From positions 1 to 64,000 of the forward strand of contig JAKSNA010000011.1 in NCBI GenBank assembly GCA_024400295.1: a DNA stretch of 64,000 bases, written 5' to 3'. This document shows, piece by piece, positions 35,070 through 44,442 of the stretch. Made by a program: the position numbers and the translations under genes. Each line of letters starts with the position of its first letter. The stretch's first letter is position 1. Under the pieces are notes generated by a model that was not told the origin of the DNA, did no database searches, and was given only the letters and a program-made list of their open reading frames with translations. The stretch is from Bacteroidales bacterium. GTDB lineage: Bacteria > Bacteroidota > Bacteroidia > Bacteroidales > F082.

Positions 35070-36640
35070 TTTCTTTTGGTTATAATACGAACAAAAGTCA
35101 TGACGAGCAATAACGCCGTCAAGAAAACCGACACCTTATATATATAGTCGCCATAACTGACGTAGAAAGTCAGCTTATCGTTGGTTTTCAGCACGTTACG
35201 TATGGCGGTCTGTTCCCAGTACTTTGTTTTTTCGACAATGTCGCCTCTTTGATTTATGAAAGCCGAGATGCCTGTGTTCGCCGAGCGAGCGATGCTCCTT
35301 CTCGTCTCAATGGCGCGAAGACTCGAAAATTCAAGATGCTGCCTGTGGCCGGGCGTGTTGCCCCACCATCCGTCGTTGGTGATGACGAAAAGCATGTCGG
35401 CGCCTTTCCTGACAAACTCTGTCACATAACCGCCGAATGCTGATTCATAACAAATCAACGTTCCAACTTTATGATTATCAAAGGATAACACGCGAGCCTC
35501 GGCATCTTTTTTCAACGTTCCCGTCGTCCCGCCAAGGTCAACAGCCATATCCGCCAACGGCCTGATAATCCACCATGACGGCATCGCCTCGACGCCGGGT
35601 GTCAACTTCGATTTATGATAAAGCTGAATGTCGTCTTTTGTGATGAGAGCCGCTGTATTATAGGCATAGTAATATTCATCGGCGTCATAGAATTTCCGCG
35701 CGGCGAAATCGTCCTCCTCCCCTTTCTGAACCAATCCTAAAGCACTGATTCCCACGACATAACACGACTGCGGAAAAGTGTCGATATATCTTCGTAACTC
35801 TTTGATAGAATAATATTTATCAATATTTTCAAGCCATATATTCTCTTGTATCGCAGACTCGGGGCTGACAACAAACCTTGTGTTTTCGGTCATCAAAGGT
35901 GCAGCGACCTCAAGATTTCTCTGCAAAATCTCCGGCGGTGTAAGGGTGAACTCCTCCGAATATGGGTCGAGATTCGGCTGAACAATCACAACCTCAACTT
36001 CATTGCCGGCTTCTTTATATGAATGATACATTATCTTACTGACAATCAATGGAATAACAATAACCGCCATTGCCAACAAAACTGATTTCAAATGATTATC
36101 GCTCTTAAACAACCATTTATAAATCAATATGTTAGAAGTCAGAACCCAGACCGTGCCGCCTGCCGTGCCCGTCCATTCATACCATTGAACCCACGTGTGA
36201 TAATGCGAGAATACATTGCCCAAGTTAAGCCAAGGCCAGTTCAACTGCCAGTTAAGGTGCAGGTATTCAAAAGCCAACACAAAGATTATCAATACATAAT
36301 AACCTTTTTCATTGTCATATAACTTGGTTTTCACAAGATGAAAAGCCCAGAAGACTGTCGCCATGAACACACTGTTGAGCAGAATCATCCCGATGGTGCC
36401 GGCGGCGGTCGTTTTCCATACCCACCACGTTGTCAACGAGTTCCATGTCAAAAAAGCGACAAATGCGAGCAAGAACATCTTGCCTTTCTCGTGGTTTTCC
36501 TTGTCTCCGATTCTGTCTTGAAGAAACAGCAACGGCACGAAAGCCACAAAAGCCAGCGGTGCCAGCCCCTTTGTAGGCCATGCAGCGGCGATGAGCAAGC
36601 CGCTCAACAATGCCAAAGACACTTTTGTGACAGCTTTCAT
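35066..36640 (-). CDS. lnt: Apolipoprotein N-acyltransferase
   Basis: 524 residues. The first ~210 contain seven or so membrane segments. From ~215 a nitrilase-fold periplasmic domain follows: VVIVQPNLDPYSEEF, FVVSPESAIQEN (catalytic Glu), YHKSKLTPGVEAMP (Lys), GTLICYESAFGGYV (Cys). A final membrane helix closes the protein. Lnt adds the third acyl chain to lipoproteins in the inner membrane; several lipoproteins are encoded in this window. Starts one base after the holB stop. Confidence 0.95.
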   Translation of the reverse strand: MKAVTKVSLALLSGLLIAAAWPTKGLAPLAFVAFVPLLFLQDRIGDKENHEKGKMFLLAFVAFLTWNSLTTWWVWKTTAAGTIGMILLNSVFMATVFWAFHLVKTKLYDNEKGYYVLIIFVLAFEYLHLNWQLNWPWLNLGNVFSHYHTWVQWYEWTGTAGGTVWVLTSNILIYKWLFKSDNHLKSVLLAMAVIVIPLIVSKIMYHSYKEAGNEVEVVIVQPNLDPYSEEFTLTPPEILQRNLEVAAPLMTENTRFVVSPESAIQENIWLENIDKYYSIKELRRYIDTFPQSCYVVGISALGLVQKGEEDDFAARKFYDADEYYYAYNTAALITKDDIQLYHKSKLTPGVEAMPSWWIIRPLADMAVDLGGTTGTLKKDAEARVLSFDNHKVGTLICYESAFGGYVTEFVRKGADMLFVITNDGWWGNTPGHRQHLEFSSLRAIETRRSIARSANTGISAFINQRGDIVEKTKYWEQTAIRNVLKTNDKLTFYVSYGDYIYKVSVFLTALLLVMTFVRIITKRK

Positions 36641-37777
36641 CTATTTGACCCTCAACAATTTTGTAATTTTAAAACTATTGTCCGCAAAAATAATCGAAGC
36701 GTTTCCGTTGCGCTCAATCTGATTGATGCTTTCTTCAAAAAGAGAGCAAATCTGTTCAACGTTCCTCATATTAATAAAAGGTGCAAAATTCTTGGTAAAG
36801 TTTTTCTCGTCAGTAGGGAGCAGCACGTCATCGTGCATATTATTATTGAACAGCAATGAGTTATGGAAGATATTCAGTCCATATTCGAGAAATTCCTTTT
36901 GTTTCTCGCGTCCGAGCGGTTTTATGTCGTTTGCCACAAGGTCGATGAGTTCCGGGACCGCTCCCTTGAAGCAATAGCGCATCCATTTCTGGAATACGTT
37001 TGCATAAAGTTTTTCGTCTTCCTTATCCTTGACGAAATGCTGCGCCAAAAGCCAGTTGCCGTCAGCGAGGGCGGCTGCGTCGTATGCCTCCTGCGTCGAA
37101 CACGCAAACTTCTGAACAAGAGCGTCTTGCACTTCCGACATCGTTATCTTCGGCACTTTCACCAACATGCAACGCGACCGGATTGTCGTCAACAATTCCT
37201 CCTGATTTTCAGCTATCAAGATGAACAGCGTCTTCTCCGGCGGCTCCTCGATAAGTTTCAGCAACTTATTGGCACACTGCACGTTAAGTTTATCAGCCAT
37301 CCAGATGATTGCTATCTTATACTCACTTTCGTAAGCCTTGAAACTTAGTTTTCGCAATATTGTGACAGCATCACGCACGTTGATGACACCTTGCTTGTTT
37401 TCAATGTCAAGCTTGTTGAACCAATCCGACAAGTCAGCATAACACTGACAATCAGCAAGATACTCACGCCACTCGGAGATAAACAAGTCAGATTCTGGAT
37501 TTTGTTTTACTCCTTTGTTTGTGGCGGTCGGAAACACGAAATGAAGGTCGGGGTGCGTGAGTGACATGAATTTCCTGCACGACGGGCATACTCCGCAACT
37601 GTCTGTCTCTGAACGGTTTGTACAATTTATGTATTGTGCGTAAGCCAAAGCTATAGGCAGTTTCCCGCTGCCTTCAGGGCCGAGGAAGAGTTGTGCGTGC
37701 GACACACGGCTCTCCCTCACGCTCTGTATCAGGCGTCTCTTCAGCTCTTCATGTCCTATGACCTCCGAAAACAACAT
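36641..37777 (-). CDS. holB: DNA polymerase III delta' subunit
   Basis: 378 residues. AAA+ clamp-loader subunit: VIGHEELKRRLIQSV, HAQLFLGPEGSGKL (P-loop near residues 33-40) and the zinc module (Cys in SCGVCPSC with an upstream Cys52). AIIWMADKLNVQCANKLLKL and FILIAENQEELLTTIRSRC form Walker B and sensor regions. The C-terminal collar domain is present. Loads the beta clamp. Its ATG overlaps the TAA of the C25 peptidase gene by one base (TAATG), an odd partner for a replication gene. Confidence 0.93.
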   Translation of the reverse strand: MLFSEVIGHEELKRRLIQSVRESRVSHAQLFLGPEGSGKLPIALAYAQYINCTNRSETDSCGVCPSCRKFMSLTHPDLHFVFPTATNKGVKQNPESDLFISEWREYLADCQCYADLSDWFNKLDIENKQGVINVRDAVTILRKLSFKAYESEYKIAIIWMADKLNVQCANKLLKLIEEPPEKTLFILIAENQEELLTTIRSRCMLVKVPKITMSEVQDALVQKFACSTQEAYDAAALADGNWLLAQHFVKDKEDEKLYANVFQKWMRYCFKGAVPELIDLVANDIKPLGREKQKEFLEYGLNIFHNSLLFNNNMHDDVLLPTDEKNFTKNFAPFINMRNVEQICSLFEESINQIERNGNASIIFADNSFKITKLLRVK

Positions 37778-40700
37778 TATTCCTTTATGAATTTTCTGAC
37801 GACGATGTCACCTTTGCCGTCAACGATTCTGATGAAATACACACCACCGCTCAGGTCAGCGACATCGACTTTCACATCTGTCGCCGCAACTTTCTGTGCA
37901 CTGACTTTCATTCCGACAGCATTAAAGATTTCAACTATCTGAATATCATCGGATTTCACAGTGATATAATCTTTAGCCGGATTCGGATAAACGTCAACAT
38001 TTTTATCGTAGGTCACTGATTCGACATCCAGCACTATTGTGTTTCCGGGGAATGAAATGTCGTCAATCCAGCAGGCACCGCCGGAGCAGTCGCCACTCTT
38101 GCTGGTGTCGTAACGCCATTCCATGACATGATCGCCAGCCTTGACTTCATACTCGACGTATGTCCAGTCGTTGATGTCAGACCATCTGTCAACCATCTCA
38201 CCGTCAATGTAGAACACAAGAAAGTCCTTTCGTTTTCTTGTCGAAGTCTTGTAATAGAATGAGATCTCACCATCAGTTATTGTATTCGTCTCGATTATGA
38301 GTGATGATATCTGGTCGTTTGTGATGTCGCCAGACTGCACCGAATATGTGCCGGCGTGTTTTGTCTCATCTGTCACAAACCACGACTTTGCGCCACCATG
38401 TTTCCAATTGAGATGCGAGAAGTCGCCTGTCTCAAAGTCTTCTGTGATTGTCCCGACAGTGAACAGGAAATGTTTTTCAGCCGCGTAAAGTCCCGACTTC
38501 ACCTTTAATTTCAAATCGATGGTTGTGCCGTCATGAATCTCATCGGAGACGTGAATATCAATGCTTTGTGAAAACTCATGGTTGGCTGCGATGTCACCTA
38601 TCGTGATGTCGTTTTCAGTGTAAGTAATATACGGATTTTCGTCGCATCCGTGCAGAATTGACTCCAAGGCCGCCTTGTGGCCGATGTTTTTCCCTAAAAC
38701 ATTGACCCTCAGCACCTCACCGGCGTCAATGTAGCCGTTCATGTTCCCTTCAAGTTCGGTATATGTTATCTCATTGATTGTCAATGCTGGAGCCAATGCT
38801 CTGTAAAGTATGTTGTTCACCCAGACCTCATTGCCGTCGGTGCAAGTGACGACGAAGTCAACGTATTCGCAATCTGGAACATTGTCGGCGATTTTAAATT
38901 CAAAGGCTTCATCGATGTTGACGGTGTTTCCGGCTGCCACGGCACCGACTGTCGCCGTCGGATTTATCATTTCGATGTATTCCGAATCCGTTGACAATGT
39001 GGCTGTTACGTTATTAGCATCAACCATGCCGATGTTTTTGAAATCAACATCCATTGAGATTGTGTTTGAATATCCGAAATCACTGCTCAACGTTATGTCT
39101 TCAGAAAGCACGAAAGCCGTGTTGTCGTTTATACCTGAAATATTGATTGTCTGAGGATAAGCATTCGGACCTGTGACGATGAGCTGCAACTCGCCCGCGA
39201 CATCAAGCGGCTCGAAGAAATTGACTTCCGCCACGCCATTCAGGTCTGTCTGACCAAAAGCGAGAAGTTCGCCGTCGTGGAAAATGCTGCAACGGAAGTT
39301 GCTCTGCGCCTCACCAATCTTTCTGACTGTCAGCGTGGTATGTGTAGTACCTTGCGGCAACGCTGCATCATAACTGATTTCCGGACGGAACGGCTCGTCG
39401 AGCCACGGACAGACCGCCACGTCGCCCATGATGTTCAACGCCCAGAAGCTCCAGATCATGTACGGGTCATAATAATAGCCGGTATTAATAATAGGTGCGA
39501 CGGTATTTTTCATCTCCACGACAGCCATTCCGATATACGGGATCCTGTCGTTGTAATACGCATCGACAAATTCGCGGTGGAGGTGCGTTGAAGGGCCGTC
39601 GCCCCAAGGTGAGTACCAGCCGTAGCGCGAGTTGCCGGTGGCGGCCACAAAACCTGTCGATACCGTGGTCAATTTCTCAAGGATGCACTTATGCGAGAAA
39701 TCGCCGCAGATGCAGCCGTGTGAGTGGAAAAGTCCGTAGTTGTGTGTGACGCCGTCGAGGTTGTAGAAACTGTTGTCGTTGATGCTGTTCTCGTACCAGC
39801 CCGCCACATAGTCGGTGTTGGCGTGTCCGAAATGATGGACATATTGCCCGCCGAAGTCATTGATGGTCTGTTTGAAGATGATGCCTGACCAGCCCGTCGG
39901 ACCATCAGCGTAGATTTTGTGGAAGTTATAATCCACCGGGATGCCGACGGTGGTGTAATCGAAGTCGCTGCTGCCTCCGATGATGCGTTCGAGGTCAGTG
40001 CTGGCGTAATAGCCGTCACCGAGATGCTCGCCGCCGAGGATGACATCGCGGAACTCGCCTAAGACAGGAGTGCTCTGATATGTGAATGTCTTGTGCAACA
40101 AGTTATTGAGTTGTTCTTCATTGTTGAAACACAAACGTCCGATGCCGATTTCAGGCATATAGTCGCTCTCTCCGATTTCACCCCAGACGCCGTTGTTGTT
40201 GGCATCCCAGTCAACGTCGAAACAGGTGAAATACATATCGGCGGGGATATTGTCTATTTCCTCGTCGAAGACATTAACATACAAAGCACGGAACGGAACG
40301 AGTCCGGTGTCACCGCCGAGCATGACCATCATAATGCCTTCATTCTCATACTCTTGCTTGATGTGATTGTACATCTTCTCCTGGTCATCACGACCGCTGT
40401 TGCCCGCCAGGATGTCTTCCAACGCCGCAACACGTGTGCGAAGGCCGCGTGCCTCATAGAAGGTGACATATTCGTCGAAATGCGACACCCATTCCGCCGG
40501 CGTGATGACGAGAAGCTCATAGCCCGACGCCGAACGTCCGCGTGTGTAATACTGCCCGATGGCCTCAGGATTCTGCGCCAACCTCTCGACCTTGCCTCTT
40601 ATCTCAGGTGTCGCCCAAAGAAGACTGCTCTTGTCTGACTTTGAAGCTGTTACATTGACTTTGACAGTCGCCGTCTTCGCGTACGAGACTTTTCCCGTTG

Positions 40701-41160
40701 CCGGAATATATCTCACCGGAGTGAACGAAACCGTCGCGAATGAGTAACCGTTCATGTATTGCGTCATCACTTTCGACTGGCAGACTTCAGGATACAAACC
40801 CTTTGATTCATAAAGGTCTTCGTCAACCACGAAAGGATATTCCTTTTCCGAACCGACCTGTCGCATCTTCTGGTACGGGAAGAGGTTGTATGTCCCGTCA
40901 AGCTCCACGAAATCGGAATATTCAACCGTAAAATCCTGAGCCTCAGAATTTTGCGGAAGCAAAAGCGTGACACTCTGCCACGGAAGCGACGGCTGCCCCA
41001 CCTTCGCGGTGTTTATTGTTCCATCAAAATAAATCTGGTCGTAACCATTGACAACTCTTGATGTCGGATTGTCAAAATGATAGGTTTTCTCAATGGTCTG
41101 GGCAAATGACAACACACTCAAAACCACTGAAAACAACGCTGTAAATAATATTTTTTTCAT
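37777..41160 (-). CDS. Gingipain-like C25 family cysteine peptidase with T9SS sorting domain
   Basis: 1127 residues from the ATG at 41160, which begins the signal peptide MKKILFTALFSVVLSVLSFA; the longer frame would start inside repeat DNA. A propeptide region is followed by the C25 domain. His446 in HHFGHAN and Cys483 in SHGCICGDF, 37 residues apart, are the expected catalytic pair, as in gingipain. LTTVSTGFVAATGNSRYGWY follows. Then come Ig-like segments and a MAM/cleaved-adhesin-like module (DFETGDFSHLNWKHGG ... GGACWIDDISFP). The end is a T9SS sorting domain (VYPNPAKDYITVK; GVYFIRIVDGKGDIVVRKFI). Secreted or surface protease. Confidence 0.93.
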   Translation of the reverse strand: MKKILFTALFSVVLSVLSFAQTIEKTYHFDNPTSRVVNGYDQIYFDGTINTAKVGQPSLPWQSVTLLLPQNSEAQDFTVEYSDFVELDGTYNLFPYQKMRQVGSEKEYPFVVDEDLYESKGLYPEVCQSKVMTQYMNGYSFATVSFTPVRYIPATGKVSYAKTATVKVNVTASKSDKSSLLWATPEIRGKVERLAQNPEAIGQYYTRGRSASGYELLVITPAEWVSHFDEYVTFYEARGLRTRVAALEDILAGNSGRDDQEKMYNHIKQEYENEGIMMVMLGGDTGLVPFRALYVNVFDEEIDNIPADMYFTCFDVDWDANNNGVWGEIGESDYMPEIGIGRLCFNNEEQLNNLLHKTFTYQSTPVLGEFRDVILGGEHLGDGYYASTDLERIIGGSSDFDYTTVGIPVDYNFHKIYADGPTGWSGIIFKQTINDFGGQYVHHFGHANTDYVAGWYENSINDNSFYNLDGVTHNYGLFHSHGCICGDFSHKCILEKLTTVSTGFVAATGNSRYGWYSPWGDGPSTHLHREFVDAYYNDRIPYIGMAVVEMKNTVAPIINTGYYYDPYMIWSFWALNIMGDVAVCPWLDEPFRPEISYDAALPQGTTHTTLTVRKIGEAQSNFRCSIFHDGELLAFGQTDLNGVAEVNFFEPLDVAGELQLIVTGPNAYPQTINISGINDNTAFVLSEDITLSSDFGYSNTISMDVDFKNIGMVDANNVTATLSTDSEYIEMINPTATVGAVAAGNTVNIDEAFEFKIADNVPDCEYVDFVVTCTDGNEVWVNNILYRALAPALTINEITYTELEGNMNGYIDAGEVLRVNVLGKNIGHKAALESILHGCDENPYITYTENDITIGDIAANHEFSQSIDIHVSDEIHDGTTIDLKLKVKSGLYAAEKHFLFTVGTITEDFETGDFSHLNWKHGGAKSWFVTDETKHAGTYSVQSGDITNDQISSLIIETNTITDGEISFYYKTSTRKRKDFLVFYIDGEMVDRWSDINDWTYVEYEVKAGDHVMEWRYDTSKSGDCSGGACWIDDISFPGNTIVLDVESVTYDKNVDVYPNPAKDYITVKSDDIQIVEIFNAVGMKVSAQKVAATDVKVDVADLSGGVYFIRIVDGKGDIVVRKFIKE

Positions 41161-41206
41161 TTTTATCACAAAAAATTTTACACAAACATGAAATTCTATG
41201 GATATG

Positions 41207-41223
41207 GAACCGCTACGCGGTTC
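41207..41223. repeat. Fourth copy of the AACCGCTACGCGGTT palindrome
   Basis: GAACCGC-TAC-GCGGTTC is a perfect hairpin preceded by GATATG, as in the copies at 95-176. It lies between lysS and the C25 gene. Confidence 0.85.
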
Positions 41224-41229
41224 TCCCCA

Positions 41230-41293
41230 CCTAACCACCTATTCGCCTAACTACCTAACTACCTAACTACCTAATTACCTATTCACCTAATTA
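41230..41293. repeat. Eight tandem copies of an 8-base unit
   Basis: Units of the type CCTAACTA (variants CCTATTCG, CCTAATTA and others) are repeated eight times without a gap. The last unit runs into the lysS stop codon (TAG at 41287-41289 on the minus strand). Three central units are identical. Confidence 0.88.
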
Positions 41294-42999
41294 ATCCACG
41301 CCTCGACCTCTTCGAGTTGCAACGCCGGAACGTCCATCTTGTTTTTCTTTCTGATGCCGTTCAGCTTCTCGCGGAGACCGGCAGGTTTCTGTTCCTTAAG
41401 CATCTCGACAGATGTGAAATTCTGTTTCACAAGGACTTCCGCCCAGACTTCAGGAACGCCAACCGCCATGAAGTCTTCTTTTGTCGCGACTTTCTTCACT
41501 TTTTCAGGACGCATCTGAGGGAACAGCAGCACTTCCTGTATCTGTGTCTGGCCTGTGAGCAGCATCACGAAACGGTCGATGCCGATGCCCATGCCTGATG
41601 TCGGAGGCATTCCGTATTCGAGTGCGCGGAGGAAGTCCTGGTCGATGACCATCGCCTCGTCATCGCCGCGGCCCGCGAGCATCATCTGTTCCTCAAAACG
41701 TGCGCGCTGGTCGATAGGGTCGTTAAGCTCGGTATATGCGTTGGCGACCTCCTTGCCGTTGATCATAAGCTCGAAACGCTCGGTGAGTTCCGGGTTGTCG
41801 CGGTGACGTTTGCAGAGCGGCGACATCTCGACAGGGTAGTCGGTGATGAACGTCGGCTGTATGTAGTTGCCCTCGCATTTCGCACCGAAGATCTCATCGA
41901 TGAGTTTTCCTTTGCCCATCGAAGGGTCGATTTCTATCTCAAGCTGCTTGCACACCTCGCGGAGCTGCTCCTCGTTCATGCCGTTGATGTCGATGCCTGT
42001 GTTCTCCTTGATGGAGTCGATCATTGAGATGCGTTTGAACGGACGCTTGAAGCTGATTTCGTGGTCGCCGACCATGACCTTGTCAGTACCAAGCACGTCC
42101 ATCGCGCAGCGGTGAATCATCTCCTCGGTGTAATCCATCATCCAGAGGTAGTCTTTGTAAGCCACATAGATTTCAAGACATGTAAACTCCGGGTTATGCG
42201 AGCGGTCCATGCCCTCGTTGCGGAAGTTGCGCGAGAACTCGTAAACGCCGTCGAAGCCGCCAACGATGAGGCGTTTCAGGTAAAGCTCGTCGGCAATCCT
42301 AAGATACAAAGGAATGTCGAGCGCGTTGTGGTGCGTGATGAACGGACGCGCCGATGCGCCGCCCGGAATAGACTGAAGCACAGGCGTCTCCACTTCGAGG
42401 TAGCCGCTCTCGTTGAAGAAACGGCGGATGCTGTTGATGGCTCTTGTCCTCTTGATGAAAATATCCTTAACCTTGTCGTTTACAACGAGGTCAACGTAAC
42501 GCATGCGGTAACGAAGCTCCGGGTCGTTGAACTCGTCGTATTTCACGCCGTCTTTCTCCTTCACTATCGGCAGCGGGCGCAGCGACTTGCTCAGCACCGT
42601 GAGTTCCTTCACATGGATGGAGATCTCGCCCATCTGTGTGCGGAACGCAAAGCCTTTCACGCCTATGAAGTCGCCGATGTCTAAAAGGCGTTTGAAGACG
42701 GTGTTGTACATTGTCTTGTCCTCGCTCGGGCAAATCTCGTCGCGGTTGAGGTAAAGCTGGATGCGGCCGTGTGCGTCCTGCAACTCGCAGAACGAGGCCG
42801 CGCCCATGATGCGGCGGCTCATGATACGTCCGCCGATGCTCACGCTGTCGAATTTCGCGAGGTCGTTGTCGTCAAACTGCTCTTTAATCTGGACTGTCGT
42901 GACGTTCACGTCGAACGCCGCCTGTGGATAAGGGTTGATACCTAATTTATAAAGCTCCTGCAAGGAGTTCCTTCTGATTTGTTCTTGTTCGCTTAACAT
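41287..42999 (-). CDS. lysS: Lysyl-tRNA synthetase, class II
   Basis: 570 residues, longer than the ~500 of Escherichia coli LysS by a C-terminal extension. The OB-fold anticodon domain ([20 protein letters not shown]) is followed by class II motifs: motif 1 region [18 protein letters not shown], motif 2 [20 protein letters not shown] and motif 3 [15 protein letters not shown]. The C-terminal ~70 residues ([15 protein letters not shown] onward) carry a helix-hairpin-helix-like extension ([20 protein letters not shown]) known from Bacteroidota. Own promoter. The stop lies inside an 8-base tandem repeat. Confidence 0.96.
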   Translation of the reverse strand: MLSEQEQIRRNSLQELYKLGINPYPQAAFDVNVTTVQIKEQFDDNDLAKFDSVSIGGRIMSRRIMGAASFCELQDAHGRIQLYLNRDEICPSEDKTMYNTVFKRLLDIGDFIGVKGFAFRTQMGEISIHVKELTVLSKSLRPLPIVKEKDGVKYDEFNDPELRYRMRYVDLVVNDKVKDIFIKRTRAINSIRRFFNESGYLEVETPVLQSIPGGASARPFITHHNALDIPLYLRIADELYLKRLIVGGFDGVYEFSRNFRNEGMDRSHNPEFTCLEIYVAYKDYLWMMDYTEEMIHRCAMDVLGTDKVMVGDHEISFKRPFKRISMIDSIKENTGIDINGMNEEQLREVCKQLEIEIDPSMGKGKLIDEIFGAKCEGNYIQPTFITDYPVEMSPLCKRHRDNPELTERFELMINGKEVANAYTELNDPIDQRARFEEQMMLAGRGDDEAMVIDQDFLRALEYGMPPTSGMGIGIDRFVMLLTGQTQIQEVLLFPQMRPEKVKKVATKEDFMAVGVPEVWAEVLVKQNFTSVEMLKEQKPAGLREKLNGIRKKNKMDVPALQLEEVEAWIN

Positions 43000-43022
43000 T
43001 TTTACAAAAAATTATTTGGGTG

Positions 43023-43030
43023 CAAAGATA
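43023..43030 (-). promoter_or_regulatory. Bacteroidota -7 box for lysS
   Basis: TATCTTTG on the minus strand, 24 bases before the ATG at 42999. Confidence 0.75.
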
Positions 43031-43190
43031 AGAAAAAAATTGATAGGAAATATCATTTTTAAAACGCCCGGTATATTTTGTATCCGGACAACAAACATAT
43101 AATTTTTAGATGTTGAAAAATGGAAAACGAAACACTGACATCAAATCATTGTCACATGGTCATAAAAAATATTCAAATTTTACAATTTAT

Positions 43191-43257
43191 GTTTACAACT
43201 GGTTTTTTGTAAACATTTTTTCACAAAAAACGGCGGGAATGTAAACAAAAATTTACA
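43191..43257. promoter_or_regulatory. Two inverted repeats sharing a TGTAAAC half-site
   Basis: GTTTACAA (43191-43198) pairs with TTGTAAAC (43207-43214), and TGTAAA (43240-43245) pairs with TTTACA (43252-43257). Four related half-sites lie within 67 bases, upstream of the promoter at 43301. They may be a double operator or activator site; the rest of 43000-43348 is AT-rich and gene-free apart from the promoters. Confidence 0.45.
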
Positions 43258-43300
43258 ATAAAATTTTTCAAAACCCCTTGACAAATAGATGTTTATGTTG

Positions 43301-43308
43301 TATTTTTG
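43301..43308 (+). promoter_or_regulatory. Bacteroidota -7 box for the PDDEXK_2 gene
   Basis: TATTTTTG. It lies after an in-frame ATG at 43289 and so places the start at 43349. TTGACA is found at 43278-43283 upstream. Confidence 0.75.
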
Positions 43309-43348
43309 CGACTTGATAAACGGTTGTAAAAAAACAAAAATTTCCATT

Positions 43349-44371
43349 ATGGAAGATGACAAATATTACATCAGGTTTGATTACGCCTTGAAGAAGGTGC
43401 TTCGCGACAAGGCTAATTTCGTGGTTTTGGAAGGTTTCCTCACCGTATTGCTCGGCGAGAAGATTAAGATTAAGAGTCTGCTGGAGAGCGAGGGCAACCG
43501 TGAGCATCGTGACGACAAGACGAATAGGGTTGACATTCTGGCGGAAGACACGAACGGCGCGTTGTTTATAATAGAGGTGCAGGCCACCAATGAGTATGGC
43601 ATGTTCCAACGTATGCTTTTCGCCACATCGAAGGCGGTGACCGATTACATCAAGAGCGGCGAAGAGTATGAGAGAGTGAAAAGGATATATTCCATTAACA
43701 TTGTGTATTTCGACCTCGGTGTCGGCGATGACATAATATATAAAGGTACGACGGAGTTTTACGGGGTGAACAACGGCGACAAGCTCAACCTGAAGAACTA
43801 TCAGATTGCGAGATTCAACGTTGACAGCGTGTCAAAACTATTCCCGATATACTACATAATAAAGGTGGACAATTTCAACAAGGTGGCGGAGACGCCGTTG
43901 GAGGAATGGGTGTCATATCTCAAGACAGGCGACATCCCCGACACTGCAACCGCGCCGGGCCTCCCGGAGGCAAGAGAGTCGCTTGATGTGTATAAGGAAT
44001 ACTCGCGCAGAGATGCCGACTTCTATTTCAAGGACCTGGTTGAAAACAAGTCCATCAAACGAAACATGGAGCTTTCAAAAGATGAAGGCATGTTCTATGG
44101 ACGGCAGGAGGGTTTTGCCGTGGGACTTGAAGAAGGAATACAAAAAGGGATACAGCAAGGACTTGAAGAAGGGATGCAGAAAGGGATGCAGAAAGGACTT
44201 GAAGAAGGGATGCAGAAAGGACTTGAAAAAGGAATGCAAAAGGGGATGCAGAAAGGACTTGAAGAAGGAATCAGAAAAGAACGCGAGGAAAGCAAAAAAC
44301 GTTTTCTGAAACTGATGGAAAACAGCGGCATCAGTCAGGAAACGATCGACGACATGGCCAACAAATTGTAG
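43349..44371 (+). CDS. PD-(D/E)XK nuclease/transposase-family (PDDEXK_2, Rpn-like) protein
   Basis: 340 residues from the ATG at 43349. The N-terminal domain has the PDDEXK_2 pattern: YYIRFDYALKKVLRDKANFV, the core VDILAEDTNGALFIIEVQ (Asp ... Glu-x-Gln), and YSINIVYFDLGVGDD. Relatives include recombination-promoting nucleases (Rpn) and PDDEXK transposases. The C-terminal part (residues ~258-308) is a low-complexity repeat GIQKGIQQGLEEGMQKGMQ and so on, predicted coiled or helical, encoded by 12-base repeats. Such proteins are typically numerous and variable within one genome. No terminal inverted repeats are seen, so it is not called an IS element. Confidence 0.85.
   Translation: MEDDKYYIRFDYALKKVLRDKANFVVLEGFLTVLLGEKIKIKSLLESEGNREHRDDKTNRVDILAEDTNGALFIIEVQATNEYGMFQRMLFATSKAVTDYIKSGEEYERVKRIYSINIVYFDLGVGDDIIYKGTTEFYGVNNGDKLNLKNYQIARFNVDSVSKLFPIYYIIKVDNFNKVAETPLEEWVSYLKTGDIPDTATAPGLPEARESLDVYKEYSRRDADFYFKDLVENKSIKRNMELSKDEGMFYGRQEGFAVGLEEGIQKGIQQGLEEGMQKGMQKGLEEGMQKGLEKGMQKGMQKGLEEGIRKEREESKKRFLKLMENSGISQETIDDMANKL
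44123..44275. repeat. 12-base-period tandem repeat in the PDDEXK_2 gene
   Basis: Units such as GGGATGCAGAAA and GGACTTGAAGAA alternate in blocks of 24 and 36 bases. They encode Gly-Met-Gln-Lys and Gly-Leu-Glu-Glu. The near identity at the DNA level would allow in-frame length changes by slippage. Confidence 0.88.
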
Positions 44372-44389
44372 ATTGCGGTGATATGCCGA

Positions 44390-44440
44390 GTGTGGAGTTT
44401 CTCGAAACTTCACTCTCAAAACTCCACTCTCAAAACTTCA
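44390..44440. terminator. Repeat-derived hairpin between convergent genes
   Basis: GTGGAGTTT/AAACTTCAC with a CTCG loop (44394-44415) lies between two convergent stops (44371 and 44443). It is embedded in a CACTCTCAAAACTC tract of the purine-rich repeat family. Probably a shared terminator. Confidence 0.55.
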
Positions 44441-44442
44441 AG

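Noticed and set aside
43349-44371. Insertion sequence carrying the PDDEXK_2 'transposase'
   Set aside because: No terminal inverted repeats or target duplications flank the gene, and it has its own promoter like a resident gene.
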